Assembly (NCBI RefSeq): GCF_002266465.3
Contig: NZ_CP029427.2
Coordinates: 6,946,501-7,010,500 of the forward strand
Length of the DNA stretch: 64,000 nucleotides
Reading direction: 5' to 3'
Source: Bradyrhizobium symbiodeficiens
GTDB lineage: Bacteria; Pseudomonadota; Alphaproteobacteria; Rhizobiales; Xanthobacteraceae
The position numbers were made by a program, and so were the translations under genes. Below are positions 35,820 through 47,600 of this stretch, piece after piece. Positions within the stretch are counted from its first letter, which is position 1; each line of letters starts with the position of its first letter. The notes beneath the pieces were generated by a model. It had not been told where the DNA came from and searched no databases. It saw nothing but the letters and a program-made list of their open reading frames with translations.

Positions 35820-37565
35820 ATGACTTCTATGAACGACAACCAATATTCCGGCGCGAGTGAAGCCGAGCTCGGTTTTCTCAAGGAAATCGTTAGAATGCTG
35901 CCGGCCGGCCTGACCGTGCAGGATGCGCACGGCGAGCTTCTGCTGGTTAACGATGCCGCCGCCGCGCAGCTCGGCATGGACGGCAGCCATCCTTCGCCAG
36001 ATCTCGCGCCGCGCCGCGAAGCCTGCCGCCAGGCGCTGAGCGCCGGCCAGGCTGTCGTCACCGAGGAGGCGCTCCACCGCGGCACCGCGCGCCAGGTGCT
36101 GCTCACGACCCATCGTCCCGTTCGCCTCGCCGGACGCGAGTTGCTGATCTCGGCATCCTCCGACATCACCGAGCAGAAGAATTTCGAGGACCAGCTGTTC
36201 CGCTCGGCCTATTTCGACGAGCTGACCGGATTGCCCTCGCGGCGCGTGATCGAACATCACGCCAGCAATCTGCTTGCGGCCGATCGTGGCGGCGAGCGCT
36301 TCGCGCTGGCCTTCCTCGACGTCGACAATTTCAAGCACATCAACGACTATTACGGCCACGCCGTCGGCGATGCGCTGCTTGTCGAGCTGTCGAAGCGGCT
36401 TGGACGCGACTTGCGCGATTCCGACATGCTGTCGCGCATCTCCGGCGACGAATTCCTGCTGCTGCTGTCGCCGATCCAGAGCCAGGAGGAGGTCGCCGAA
36501 TTCATGCAGTCGACGCTGGAGCGGCTGACGGCGCCGTTCTTCATCGACAATTCGGAAGTCTTCGCCTCCACCTCCGTCGGCATCAGCCTCTATCCCGATC
36601 ACGGCCGCAGCTTCGAGACGCTGCGCCAGAACGCCGACGTCGCGATGTACCGCATCAAGAACGACGGCAAGGGATCGGCGACGTTCTTCGACTCCAGCAT
36701 GGAGCGCGAGGCGCTGGCGCGGATGAAGATCGAGCAGTCGCTGCGGCAGGCCATCCTGGAGAAGCGCTTCTGCTGCGCCTTTCAGTCCAAGGTCGACATC
36801 CGCACCCAGGCCGTGAAGGGCATCGAGGCCCTGGTGCGCCTGCGCGACGACGAAGGCGTAATCCAGGCGCCCGGCTCGTTCATCAATCTCGCCAGCGAGC
36901 TCGGCCTGATCGACGAATTGACCCACCTCGTACTCGCCGAGATCGTCAAATCGATTGATCTGATCAACGAGACCTTCGGCGCGGAAGCAACCATCAGCAT
37001 CAATGTCGCGGCCAAGCAGGCCGGCAACCCCGAATTCATGCGCAGCTTCGCGCGGGCGCTGGAGGAGACCGGCTTTCCGCAGCGCTTCATGATCGAGGTG
37101 ACGGAAGACGCCTTCGTCGCCAAGAATCACTTCCAGGCCGAGATCCTGCCGATGTTCCGCAAGCTCGGCGTCGGCATCTCGATCGACGATTTCGGCACCG
37201 GCTATTCCTCGCTCTCGGCACTGGCCGACATCACCGCCGACGAGATCAAGATCGACCGCTCCTTCATCACCGACATCCATCAGCGTCCGCGCAGCCAGGG
37301 CATCCTGCGCGCGATCGAGTCCCTGAGCGAGGCGCTCGGCATGACCGTGATCGCCGAAGGCCTCGAAACCTACGAGGAGCTCGCCTATCTCCAGGCCGCG
37401 ACCAAGATTCGCTACGCGCAGGGCTATTATTTCTCCCGCCCGATCTTCCTGGAGGAGCTGAAGCTCGCGACACCGGCCTCGAGCGAGTCGCGCGCCAGCG
37501 TGGCGAGCCGGCCGACCCAGCAGAACCGCCAAGGCTATTCGCGCGCGAGCGGGTATCGAAGGTAG
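35820..37565 (+). CDS. PAS-GGDEF-EAL protein (c-di-GMP turnover)
   Basis: 581 residues, no membrane helix. An N-terminal PAS-like domain (about residues 15-120) precedes a GGDEF domain whose active loop reads SGDEF (in RISGDEFLLLL) and an EAL domain with EALVRL, DDFGTGYSS and AEGLET. The EAL catalytic residues look intact, so phosphodiesterase activity is likely; the Gly-to-Ser change at the first GGDEF position may weaken cyclase activity. It is the first of three c-di-GMP genes in this 13-kb stretch. A dispersed repeat follows the stop. Confidence 0.93.
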   Translation: MTSMNDNQYSGASEAELGFLKEIVRMLPAGLTVQDAHGELLLVNDAAAAQLGMDGSHPSPDLAPRREACRQALSAGQAVVTEEALHRGTARQVLLTTHRPVRLAGRELLISASSDITEQKNFEDQLFRSAYFDELTGLPSRRVIEHHASNLLAADRGGERFALAFLDVDNFKHINDYYGHAVGDALLVELSKRLGRDLRDSDMLSRISGDEFLLLLSPIQSQEEVAEFMQSTLERLTAPFFIDNSEVFASTSVGISLYPDHGRSFETLRQNADVAMYRIKNDGKGSATFFDSSMEREALARMKIEQSLRQAILEKRFCCAFQSKVDIRTQAVKGIEALVRLRDDEGVIQAPGSFINLASELGLIDELTHLVLAEIVKSIDLINETFGAEATISINVAAKQAGNPEFMRSFARALEETGFPQRFMIEVTEDAFVAKNHFQAEILPMFRKLGVGISIDDFGTGYSSLSALADITADEIKIDRSFITDIHQRPRSQGILRAIESLSEALGMTVIAEGLETYEELAYLQAATKIRYAQGYYFSRPIFLEELKLATPASSESRASVASRPTQQNRQGYSRASGYRR

Positions 37566-37592
37566 GGCAGCAAGCCGCCGCCGCACGCACCC

Positions 37593-37632
37593 CTGTCGTC
37601 CCGGATCTACGCTTCGCTTGTCCGGAAGACAG
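37593..37632. repeat. Dispersed inverted repeat, CTGTCGTCCCGGA type
   Basis: CTGTCGTCCCGGATCTACGC and GCTTGTCCGGAAGACAG form an inverted pair. It lies between the PAS-GGDEF-EAL gene and the sigma-54 activator gene. Confidence 0.7.
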
Positions 37633-37716
37633 CGGAGTATGGGACGCGCTCCATTTCTCCCCTTTGAAATTGCTGCCTTTTTGCTAATACACGGACAGAC
37701 TTCCCCGGGATATATC

Positions 37717-39159
<1,443 letters not shown>

Positions 39160-39173
39160 GTTTCGAGACTGAC

Positions 39174-39200
39174 GTGTCCGAAGTCTCGGATTCCGGACAC
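39174..39200. promoter_or_regulatory. Dyad, candidate upstream activator site
   Basis: GTGTCCG (39174-39180) and CGGACAC (39194-39200) are perfect reverse complements 13 bases apart, with partial symmetry continuing inward. It lies about 80-105 bases upstream of a -24/-12 element, the classic distance for a sigma-54 enhancer. Its position just after the activator's stop codon means a terminator role cannot be excluded, but there is no T-run. Confidence 0.5.
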
Positions 39201-39277
39201 CTTGGCGCCGGCCCTTGCTTGCAGCGACTTCAGCGTTTGTGCCGCATTTTCAGCCATTCTCACTCCAGGCTCCGCAT

Positions 39278-39294
39278 CTGGCGCAGGGCTTGCT
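39278..39294 (+). promoter_or_regulatory. Candidate sigma-54 (-24/-12) promoter
   Basis: TGGCGC-AGGGC-TTGCT at 39279-39294 matches TGGCAC-N5-TTGCW, with one difference in the -24 box and exact GG-to-GC spacing of ten bases. Transcription would start near 39305, giving a leader of about 210 bases before the substrate-binding protein gene. Confidence 0.45.
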
Positions 39295-39516
39295 CCGGGC
39301 CGGTCCGAGGAAACGCATGTTCGAGGAAGCGCATGGGCTGATGCACGCCGCGGCAACGCGCAAGCGCCGCAAAGCCGCGGCAGGCACACGTCAACAGACT
39401 GTCACATGCGGCCTCATGCAAGCTCCGCCGGAAGGTGGAATTGCAATGTCTACACACTTGTGCAAATCGCAGTGACCAAAGCAATTCGTTCAAGGCAGTT
39501 CATTCAAGGAGGAACC

Positions 39517-40704
39517 ATGGTGCGTCGATCGCTCATTCTCACAGCAGCCATCATCGGCCTTGCCGCGAGCAGTTCCGCGCAAGCCGACGATCTCAAGATC
39601 GCGCTGATCTACGGCAAGACCGGTCCGCTCGAGGCCTACGCCAAGCAGACCGAGACCGGCCTGAAGCTGGGCTTCGAATACGCCACCAAGGGCACCATGA
39701 CCCTCGATGGCCGCAAGATCGTCATCATCACCAAGGACGACCAGGGCAAGCCGGACCTCGCCAAGGCCGCGCTCGCCGAAGCCTATCAGGACGACAAGGC
39801 CGATATCGCAATCGGCACGACGTCGTCGGCCGCGGCGCTCGCCATTCTCCCGGTCGCCGAGGAGAACAAGAAGATCCTGATCGTCGAGCCCGCCGTCGCG
39901 GACCAGATTACCGGCGAGAAGTGGAATCGCTACATCTTCCGCACCGCGCGCAACTCCTCGCAGGATGCGATCTCCAATGCGGTCGCGATCGGCAAGCAGG
40001 GCGTCACCGTCGCAACGCTGGCGCAGGACTACGCGTTCGGCCGCGATGGCGTCGCCGCCTTCAAGGAAGCACTCTCCAAGACCGGCGCGACGCTCGCTGC
40101 CGAAGAATATGCCCCGACGTCGACCACCGACTTCACCGCGGTCGGCCAGCGCCTGTTCGACGCCCTGAAGGACAAGCCGGGCCGCAAGGTCATCTGGGTG
40201 ATCTGGGCCGGCGCGGGCAATCCGCTGGCCAAGCTCCAGGACATGGACCCGAAGCGCTACGGCATCGAGCTCTCCACCGGCGGCAACATCCTGCCGGCGC
40301 TCGCCGCCTATAAGGGCCTGCCGGGCATGGAAGGTGCGACCTATTACTACTACGAGATCCCGAAGAACCCGGTGAACGACTGGCTGGTCGCCGAGCACCA
40401 GAAGCGCTTCAACGCGCCGCCGGACTTCTTCACCGCTGGTGGTTTTGCCGCTGCGATGTCCGTCGTCGCCGCCGTCACCAAGGCGAAGTCGACCGACAGC
40501 GAGAAGTTGATCACCGCGATGGAAGGCCTGGAGTTCGACACGCCGAAGGGCAAGATGGTGTTCCGGAAGGAAGACCATCAGGCGCTGCAGAGCATGTATC
40601 ACTTCAAGGTCAAGGTCGACCCGAACGTCGCCTGGGCGATCCTCGAGCCGGTGCGCGAGCTGAAGATCGAGGACATGGACGTTCCGATCAAGAACAAGCG
40701 CTGA
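39517..40704 (+). CDS. ABC transporter substrate-binding protein, Liv/amide type
   Basis: 395 residues, periplasmic. The signal peptide ends at about residue 22 (SSAQA|DDLKIALIYG). The type I binding fold is that of Leu/Ile/Val-binding-protein relatives. The ATG at 39517 has AAGGAGG 5 bases upstream. It is the first gene of a five-gene operon with two ATPases and two permeases; the ligand is not identifiable but is probably an amino acid, amide or aromatic acid. The gap to the next gene holds a hairpin-forming repeat, which may keep the binding protein's message more abundant than the rest. Confidence 0.94.
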   Translation: MVRRSLILTAAIIGLAASSSAQADDLKIALIYGKTGPLEAYAKQTETGLKLGFEYATKGTMTLDGRKIVIITKDDQGKPDLAKAALAEAYQDDKADIAIGTTSSAAALAILPVAEENKKILIVEPAVADQITGEKWNRYIFRTARNSSQDAISNAVAIGKQGVTVATLAQDYAFGRDGVAAFKEALSKTGATLAAEEYAPTSTTDFTAVGQRLFDALKDKPGRKVIWVIWAGAGNPLAKLQDMDPKRYGIELSTGGNILPALAAYKGLPGMEGATYYYYEIPKNPVNDWLVAEHQKRFNAPPDFFTAGGFAAAMSVVAAVTKAKSTDSEKLITAMEGLEFDTPKGKMVFRKEDHQALQSMYHFKVKVDPNVAWAILEPVRELKIEDMDVPIKNKR

Positions 40705-40714
40705 TCTTCTTGCT

Positions 40715-40831
40715 TCACCTCTCCCGCTTGCGGGAGAGGCCGGGAGAGGGCTTTCTCCTCTTGGGGGCTCTCGCCTGTGGAAACAGCCCTCTCCCCCGCC
40801 CTCCCCCGCAGGCGGGGGAGGGAGCGCAACG
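40715..40831. repeat. Dispersed double-hairpin repeat within the Liv-type operon
   Basis: Two strong stems: CTCTCCCGCTTGCGGGAGAG near 40719-40738 and CCCTCCCCCGC / GCGGGGGAGGG near 40799-40822. It lies between the substrate-binding protein gene and the first ATPase gene, so it is transcribed within the operon. Elements with CTCTCCCGC-type stems are widespread in rhizobial intergenic regions. Confidence 0.8.
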
Positions 40832-40871
40832 TGACTCGCGGAAACACCTCCTCTCATCAGTTACCAGACCA

Positions 40872-41648
40872 ATGTCCCTCACCCTCGAAACCCGCGATCT
40901 CACCATCCGCTTCGGTGGGCATGTCGCGGTCAACAACGTCACCTGCACGTTCCGTCCGGGCGAGCTGACTGCGATCGTCGGGCCGAACGGCGCAGGCAAG
41001 ACCACCTATTTCAACCTGATCTCGGGCCAGCTGCGCGCCTCGAACGGCAGCATCCTGTTCGATGGCATCGACATCACCCAGCACTCCGCGCCGATGCGGA
41101 CCCGCGCTGGCCTTGGCCGCGCGTTCCAGCTGACAAACCTGTTCCCGAACCTCAGCGTGGAAGAGAACGTCCGCCTCGCGGTGCAGGCGGCGAACGGCAC
41201 CCACTACGACATGCTGCGGCCCTGGATGGTGCGCCGTGACCTGATCGCACGCGCCGACGCCATCCTCGACCAGGTCGCGCTCGGCAGCCGCCGCGGCGTC
41301 GCCGCGACAGCGCTGTCGCACGGCGACCAGCGCAAGCTCGAGGTCGCCCTGATGATCGCGCTGGAGCCGAAGGTCTTCATGTTCGACGAGCCGACCGCCG
41401 GCATGAGCATCGACGAGGTGCCTGTCGTGCTCAACCTGATCGCGCAGCTCAAGCAGGACACGAGCAAGATCATCCTCCTCGTCGAGCACAAGATGGACGT
41501 GGTGCGCTCGCTCGCCGACCGCATCATCGTGCTGCATAACGGGCAACTCGTCGCGGACGGCCCGCCCGCCGAGGTGATTGCCTCGCCGATCGTGCAGGAG
41601 GCCTATCTCGGCGTTGCTCCCAAGACTGCCGGAGAGAGCGCAGCATGA
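40872..41648 (+). CDS. Branched-chain-type ABC transporter ATP-binding protein LivG-like
   Basis: 258 residues. Walker A GPNGAGKTT, signature LSHGDQRKLEVALMIA, Walker B VFMFDEPTAGMS and the switch His in LLVEHKMDVV. The LivG-specific block GLGRAFQLTNLFPNLSVEENV is present. It energises uptake with the paired ATPase that follows. Its stop overlaps the start of the next gene (ATGA), which indicates translational coupling. Confidence 0.95.
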   Translation: MSLTLETRDLTIRFGGHVAVNNVTCTFRPGELTAIVGPNGAGKTTYFNLISGQLRASNGSILFDGIDITQHSAPMRTRAGLGRAFQLTNLFPNLSVEENVRLAVQAANGTHYDMLRPWMVRRDLIARADAILDQVALGSRRGVAATALSHGDQRKLEVALMIALEPKVFMFDEPTAGMSIDEVPVVLNLIAQLKQDTSKIILLVEHKMDVVRSLADRIIVLHNGQLVADGPPAEVIASPIVQEAYLGVAPKTAGESAA

Positions 41649-42367
41649 CCGATCTCCTGAGACTCTCCGGCGTGCACACCCATATCGGCCGCTACCACAT
41701 CCTCCAGGGCATCGACCTCACCGTCCCGCAGGGACAGGTCACGATGCTGCTGGGGCGCAACGGCGCCGGCAAGACCACGACGCTGCGCACCATCATGGGC
41801 CTGTGGCAGGCGTCCAGCGGTGAGATCAGCCTCTCCGGCGACCGTATCGAGAGCCGCGCCACGCCTGACATCGCGCGGCTCGGCGTCGGCTACGTGCCGG
41901 AGAGCATGGCGGTGTTTTCCGATCTCACCGTGAAGGAAAACCTCGTGCTCGCAGCGCGCGACGCGCCGATGGACGACAAGCAGCTGGAATGGATCTTCGG
42001 CTTCTTTCCGGCGCTGCGCCGGTTCTGGCTGTCGCGGGCGGGAAGCCTCTCGGGCGGCCAGAAACAGATGCTGTCGATCGCGCGCGCCATCATCGAGCCG
42101 CGCAAGCTCTTGCTGATCGACGAGCCGACCAAGGGGCTGGCGCCGGCGATCGTGATGGCGCTGATCGAGTGCCTGAAGGAGATCAAGCGCAAGGGCGCGA
42201 CGATCCTCCTGGTCGAGCAGAATTTCTTTGCCGCCCGCGAACTCGGCGACAACGTGCTGGTGATGGACAACGGCACCATCGTCCATCGCGGCGAGATGGC
42301 GGCGCTCGCCGCCGACGTGCCGCTGCAGGAGCGGCTGCTCGGCCTGAGCCTGGAGGCACATCAGTGA
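41645..42367 (+). CDS. Branched-chain-type ABC transporter ATP-binding protein LivF-like
   Basis: 240 residues. Walker A GRNGAGKTTTLRTIMGL, signature SLSGGQKQMLSIARAI and Walker B LLLIDEPTKGLAP; the block GVGYVPESMAVFSDLTVKEN is typical of LivF. It overlaps livG-like by four bases at its start and the following permease by a GTGA overlap at its end. It forms a heterodimer with the preceding ATPase. Confidence 0.95.
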   Translation: MTDLLRLSGVHTHIGRYHILQGIDLTVPQGQVTMLLGRNGAGKTTTLRTIMGLWQASSGEISLSGDRIESRATPDIARLGVGYVPESMAVFSDLTVKENLVLAARDAPMDDKQLEWIFGFFPALRRFWLSRAGSLSGGQKQMLSIARAIIEPRKLLLIDEPTKGLAPAIVMALIECLKEIKRKGATILLVEQNFFAARELGDNVLVMDNGTIVHRGEMAALAADVPLQERLLGLSLEAHQ

Positions 42368-43374
42368 CTGACCTTGCCGCAACCGATCCGCTGCCGAAGC
42401 CGAAGCGCGATATCGCGCCGATCCTGCTGCCGGTCGCGCTCGCCCTGGTGACGATCCCGCTGATCGGCTCGCCCAGCACCTGGCTGACGCTGACCGCCGC
42501 GAGCCTTGCCATGGGCATGATGATCTTCATCATGGCCTCGGGCCTGACGCTGGTATTCGGCCTGATGGACGTGCTCAATTTCGGCCACGGCGCCTTCATC
42601 GCCGTCGGCGCCTATGTGGCAACGCTGGTGCTGGCGCCGTTCGCGGCCTCCATCCAGGCGGATTCGCTCTGGATCAACCTGGCGGTGCTGGCGCCGGCGG
42701 CGCTGCTCTCGATGGCAGTGTCGGGCGCCCTCGGCCTCGTCGTCGAGCGCGTGCTGATCCTGCCCGTCTATGGCCAGCACCTGAAGCAGATCCTGATGAC
42801 GACCGGTGGCCTGATCGTCGCCGAGCAGACGCTCTATGCGCTGTGGGGGCCGCAGATCATCCCGATGCCGCTGCCGGCCTCGCTGCGCGGCTCCTTCATC
42901 CTCGGCGACGTCGCGATCGCCAAATACCGCGTGCTGGCGACGCTGATCGGGCTGGCCGTCTTCATCGCGATCCAGCTCGTGCTCAACCGTACCAAGCTCG
43001 GGCTGCTGATCCGCGCCGGGGTCGAGAACCGCGAGATGGTCGAGGCACTCGGCTATCGCATCCGCCGGCTGTTCCTCGGCGTGTTCATGACGGGATCGGC
43101 GCTGGCCGGCCTCGGCGGCGTGATGTGGGCGCTCTATCGCGAGCAGGTCCACGCCTCCATGAGCGACGAGCTCACCGTCCTGATTTTCGTCGTGGTCATC
43201 ATCGGCGGCCTCGGCTCGATCGGCGGCTGCTTCATCGGCGCCATTCTGGTTGCGATGGTTGCCAATTACGGCGGCTTCCTCGTGCCGAAACTCGCCCTCG
43301 TCTCCAACATCCTGCTGATGGTCGCCATCCTGATGTGGCGGCCGCGCGGCCTCTATGCGGTGACCAGCCGATGA
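42364..43374 (+). CDS. Branched-chain-type ABC transporter permease LivH-like
   Basis: 336 residues, about eight membrane helices. The conserved stretch GLTLVFGLMDVLNFGHGAF and the cytoplasmic EAA-like loop (RAGVENREMVEALGYRIRRL) identify the LivH-type subunit. It starts with GTG at 42364, overlapping the preceding TGA; the codon context and absence of a better start support this. Its stop overlaps the start of the LivM-like gene (ATGA). Confidence 0.94.
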   Translation: MTDLAATDPLPKPKRDIAPILLPVALALVTIPLIGSPSTWLTLTAASLAMGMMIFIMASGLTLVFGLMDVLNFGHGAFIAVGAYVATLVLAPFAASIQADSLWINLAVLAPAALLSMAVSGALGLVVERVLILPVYGQHLKQILMTTGGLIVAEQTLYALWGPQIIPMPLPASLRGSFILGDVAIAKYRVLATLIGLAVFIAIQLVLNRTKLGLLIRAGVENREMVEALGYRIRRLFLGVFMTGSALAGLGGVMWALYREQVHASMSDELTVLIFVVVIIGGLGSIGGCFIGAILVAMVANYGGFLVPKLALVSNILLMVAILMWRPRGLYAVTSR

Positions 43375-44456
43375 TGCTTCTCTCCGGCGATCCGCCGCGT
43401 AGCCGGATCCTCACGCTCGTTCTCGTCGTCATCATCCTGGCGCTGGCGGCGACGCCGTTCCTGTTTCCAGGCGCCAAGGCGCTGAACGTCGCGGCCAAGA
43501 TCTGCGTCTTCGCTGCCCTGGTCGCCTCTTACGATTTGCTGCTCGGCTATACCGGCACGGTGTCGTTCGCCCACACCATGTTCTACGGCATCGGCAGCTA
43601 CGCGATCGCGATCGCACTGTACGGCATGGGCCCGAATTGGGCCGCGGTCGCCACCGGCATCGTGGTCGGCCTGCCGCTCGCAGCCCTGCTCGCACTCGCG
43701 ATCGGGCTGTTTTCACTGCGGGTCGCCGCGATCTTCTTTGCCATGATCACGCTCGCGGTCGCCTCCGCCTTCCAGGTGCTGGCTTCGCAGCTGTCCTGGC
43801 TGACCGGCGGCGAGGACGGGCGCAGCTTCCAGCTGCCGGAGTTGCTGCGCCCCGGCACGGTACTGATCTCCAAGAGCCTGTTCGGCTTCGAGGTGAACGG
43901 CCGCATCCTGACCTTCTATCTGGTGTTCGCCGTCTCGGCCCTGATGATCCTCGCACTTCTGCGGGTTGTGAACTCGCCGTTCGGGCGCGTGCTGCAGGCG
44001 ATCCGCGAAAACCGCTTTCGCGCCGAGGCGCTTGGCTTCCGCACGGTGTTCCACCTGACCTATGCCAACTGCATCGCCGCGCTGGTCGCTGCCAGCGCCG
44101 GCATCCTGAACGCGCTGTGGCTGCGCTATGCCGGTCCCGATACTTCGCTCAGCTTCTCGATCATGCTCGACATCCTGCTGATGGTCGTGATCGGCGGCAT
44201 GGGCACGATCTACGGCGCGATCATCGGCGCCACCATCTTCATCCTCGCCCAGAACTATTTGCAGTCGCTGATGGGCGTCGCCTCTACGGCGGCGTCGGAG
44301 GCCGGCCTGCCGCTGCTGCCGGGGTTGTTGCATCCCGACCGCTGGCTGCTGTGGCTCGGCCTGCTGTTCATCGCCAGCGTCTACTTCTTCCCGACCGGCG
44401 TGGTCGGACGGCTGCGTAATCCCGCTGGCGACAAGAGCGCCGGCAATTCGCATTAG
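43371..44456 (+). CDS. Branched-chain-type ABC transporter permease LivM-like
   Basis: 361 residues with about nine membrane helices. The segments YDLLLGYTGTVSFAHTMFYG and AIRENRFRAEALGFRTVFHL are typical of LivM. It forms the membrane channel with the LivH-like subunit. It is the last gene of the operon; a small GC-rich inverted repeat (around 44477-44490) follows but no strong terminator is visible before the next gene at 44630. Confidence 0.94.
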   Translation: MMLLSGDPPRSRILTLVLVVIILALAATPFLFPGAKALNVAAKICVFAALVASYDLLLGYTGTVSFAHTMFYGIGSYAIAIALYGMGPNWAAVATGIVVGLPLAALLALAIGLFSLRVAAIFFAMITLAVASAFQVLASQLSWLTGGEDGRSFQLPELLRPGTVLISKSLFGFEVNGRILTFYLVFAVSALMILALLRVVNSPFGRVLQAIRENRFRAEALGFRTVFHLTYANCIAALVAASAGILNALWLRYAGPDTSLSFSIMLDILLMVVIGGMGTIYGAIIGATIFILAQNYLQSLMGVASTAASEAGLPLLPGLLHPDRWLLWLGLLFIASVYFFPTGVVGRLRNPAGDKSAGNSH

Positions 44457-44629
44457 GCCGCGATTAATGATGCAGTGCGGCGTTTGCCGCGCCCGCCGCA
44501 CAACCGCCACGCGATTCCCGCTGCGCTGCATACGGAGGCGATGCGCAACTGGATTAAGGCTTAGGTAACTGGCTTTCCTAAGGTTTAGGCCATTTGTGCG
44601 GTGTATTCGTGTTCCTCCAGGGAGGGGGA

Positions 44630-47600
44630 ATGCGCCAGGTCTTTTCCACGGTGGCAGCCGGAATGTCTCTAGCCGCAAGGAACGGCTGGGAGGCTTTGGC
44701 GCGACGTGGTCCCGTCCTGTGGCTGACCCTGTGCGGCGTGTTGCTGGTCGCGGGCATCTTCAGTGTGACGGCCATGGCCGTCGGCGAATTTCGCGAGCGC
44801 ACCCTGACCAACCGCGAACGCGAGCTGGAAAACACGGTGCAGCTCATCGCGCGGCACTTCGACCAGCAATTCGAGGATTCCGACGTCGTCGCCGCCGACG
44901 TGATCGGGCAGATGAGCCTGATGGAGATCACCTCGCCGGCGATGTTCCGCGAGCGCATGTCCGGCCCGGCGGCGCACCAGATGCTGCGCAGCAAGATCAG
45001 CTCGGTGTCCTATCTCGGCGATATCGCGATCTACGATGCCGACGGTGACCTGATCAACTGGTCGCGGCCCCAGCCGTTGCCCAAGATCAACGTTTCGGGC
45101 CGGGGCTATTTTCAGACGTTCAAGACCAATCCGCAGTCCGAGCCGGTGCTGCTGGAATCCGTCCGCAGCTTCATCATCAACAAATGGACCACGATCGTCG
45201 CACGCCGCTTGACCGGCGCGGACGGCACCTTCCTCGGCGTGATGGTCCGCCGGATCGATCCCGACAGCTACCAGCATTATTTCGCATCTGTCGCGCTGGC
45301 CGAGGGGACGGCCATCTCGCTATTCGATCGCGAAGGCAAGATGCTGGCCCGCTACCCGCACCTCGAAGAGCTGATCGGACGGAGCTTCAAGGATGCGCCG
45401 CTGATGCAGCAGGTGCTGGCCAAGGGTGGCCAGCAGACGCTCCGCGGCAAGAGTCCGGTCGACGGCGAGGAACGGCTCGGATCGGCGGCGTCACTGACGC
45501 ATTTCCCGCTGGTCATCATCGCCACCAACACCACGGCCGCGGCGCTGGCCGACTGGCGCCATCAGACCGGCTTCATGGTCACGACCGCCGCGCTTTCGGC
45601 AGCCGTCATCGCGCTGATCCTCTATCTGATCATCCGCCTGATCAACCGGCAGAACCGCGAAGCGCAGGAACGGCTGGAAGCGGAGCGGCTGCGGCTCGAC
45701 ACCGCCTTGAACAACATGACGCAGGGGCTGATCCTCTACGACGCGAGCGGCACCATCGTCACCTGCAACCGCCGCTACACCGACATGTTCGGCCTCTCCC
45801 ACGAGGTCATCAAGCCCGGCTGTCACATCCGCGAGGCGATGTACCACCGCAAGGAGCGCGGCGCATTCGACGGCGACGTCGAGGCGTTTTGCACCGATGT
45901 CATGAGGGTCGTTGCCGAAGGCACGGTCTCCAGGCGCACGCATCAGCTGGCCAACGGCCGCGCCTTTCAGGTCATCAACACGCCTCTGGCACAGGGCGGC
46001 TGGGTCGCCACGATCGAAGACATCACCGAGCGCCGCAACCTCGAGCAGGAGCGCGATCGCAACCACACCTTCCTGCGCGAGATCATCGACCATATCCCGT
46101 CGCAGATCACGGTGAAGGACGCCCGCACCCGGCAGTACCTGCTGCTGAACGGCGTCGCCGAGCAGCTGTTCGGCCATTCGCGCCAGGACGTCGTGGGCAA
46201 GACTGCTTTCGACATCTTCCCCGAGGCGCCCGCCGCCCGCATCACCGAAGACGACACCAACGCGCTGCAATCGGCGAAAGGATCGTTCAAGGACGAGCAC
46301 GCCTGGCAGATGCCCGGCAAGGGGATCCGCTACATTACTTCGACCCGGATCAGGATTCCCGACGAAGCCGGCGAGCCGCGCTATCTCATTCACGTCATCG
46401 ACGACGTCACCGACCGGCGCCGGGCTGACGAGAAGATCGCGCATATGGCGCATTACGATGCGTTGACCGACTTGCCGAACCGCACGCTGTTCCGCGAGCA
46501 GATCGAACGCGAGCTGGCGAAGGTCGCCGACGGCTGCCAGTTTGCGCTGCTCTACATCGACGTCGACGAATTCAAGGGCATCAACGATTCGCTCGGCCAC
46601 CACGTCGGCGACGAGCTGTTGAAGGCGATCGCGGGCCGTCTCCGCGGCTGCCTCAAGCAGGGCGATCTGATCGCGCGACTGGGCGGCGACGAGTTTGCGG
46701 TGATCCAGACCGGGATACAATCCCCTGCCGACGTGCTGTCCTTCGTAAGCCGGATCTACCAGGCGATCCGACAGCCTTATCATTGTCTCGGTCATCAGCT
46801 CTCCACCGATGCGAGCATCGGGATCGCGCTTGCGCCGCAGGACGGCACCGATCTCGACCAGCTCGTCAAGAACGCCGATCTTGCGATGTACGGGGCCAAG
46901 GCCGAAGGGCGCCGCACCCACCGCTTCTTCGAGCCGGAGATGGATGCGAGCGCCAAGGCGCGCCTGAGCATGGAACAGGATCTGCGGCAGGCGGTGGTGA
47001 ACGGCGGCTTCGAGATTCACTATCAGCCGCTGGTCGACCTGCGCACCAACGAAGTCTCGGGTTGCGAGGCGCTGCTGCGCTGGCGCCACCCCGAGCGCGG
47101 CATGGTGTCGCCGGCCGAGTTCATTCCCGTCGCCGAGGACACCGGCCTGATCACCGAGCTCGGTGACTGGGTGCTGCGCATGGCCTGCAACGAGGCCGCG
47201 ACCTGGCCGACGCATATCCGCGTCGCGGTCAACGTGTCGCCGGTGCAGCTCAAATGCGACACGCTGGCGCTGCGGATCGCGGGCGCGCTCGCCGCTTCCG
47301 GGCTGGACCCGCGCCGGCTCGAGCTCGAGATCACCGAGGCCGTGCTGATCCGCGACGACGAAGCTGCACTCTCGATCCTGCACCAGCTCCGCTCGATCGG
47401 CGTTCGCATCGCGCTCGACGATTTCGGCACCGGCTACTCCTCGCTCAGCTATCTCAAGCGCTTCCCGTTCGACAAGATCAAGATCGACCGCTGCTTCGTC
47501 GCCGACATCGCGGAGACGAGCGGCGCGCCCGTGATCGTGCAGGCGGTGGTGAACATCGCGGCCGCCAGCAACATGACCACGGTCGCCGAGGGCGTCGAGA

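Larger units (their letters stand above)
39160..39516. other. Intergenic control region between the sigma-54 activator and the ABC operon
   Basis: About 357 bases with no convincing gene. It contains a 27-base dyad at 39174-39200, a -24/-12 candidate at 39278-39294, and the AAGGAGG ribosome site at 39506-39512 for the substrate-binding protein. Confidence 0.6.

Noticed and set aside
39202..39219. Second -24/-12-like sequence, TTGGCGCCGGCCCTTGCT
   Set aside because: GG-to-GC spacing is one base too long for sigma-54; the site at 39278-39294 has the correct spacing.
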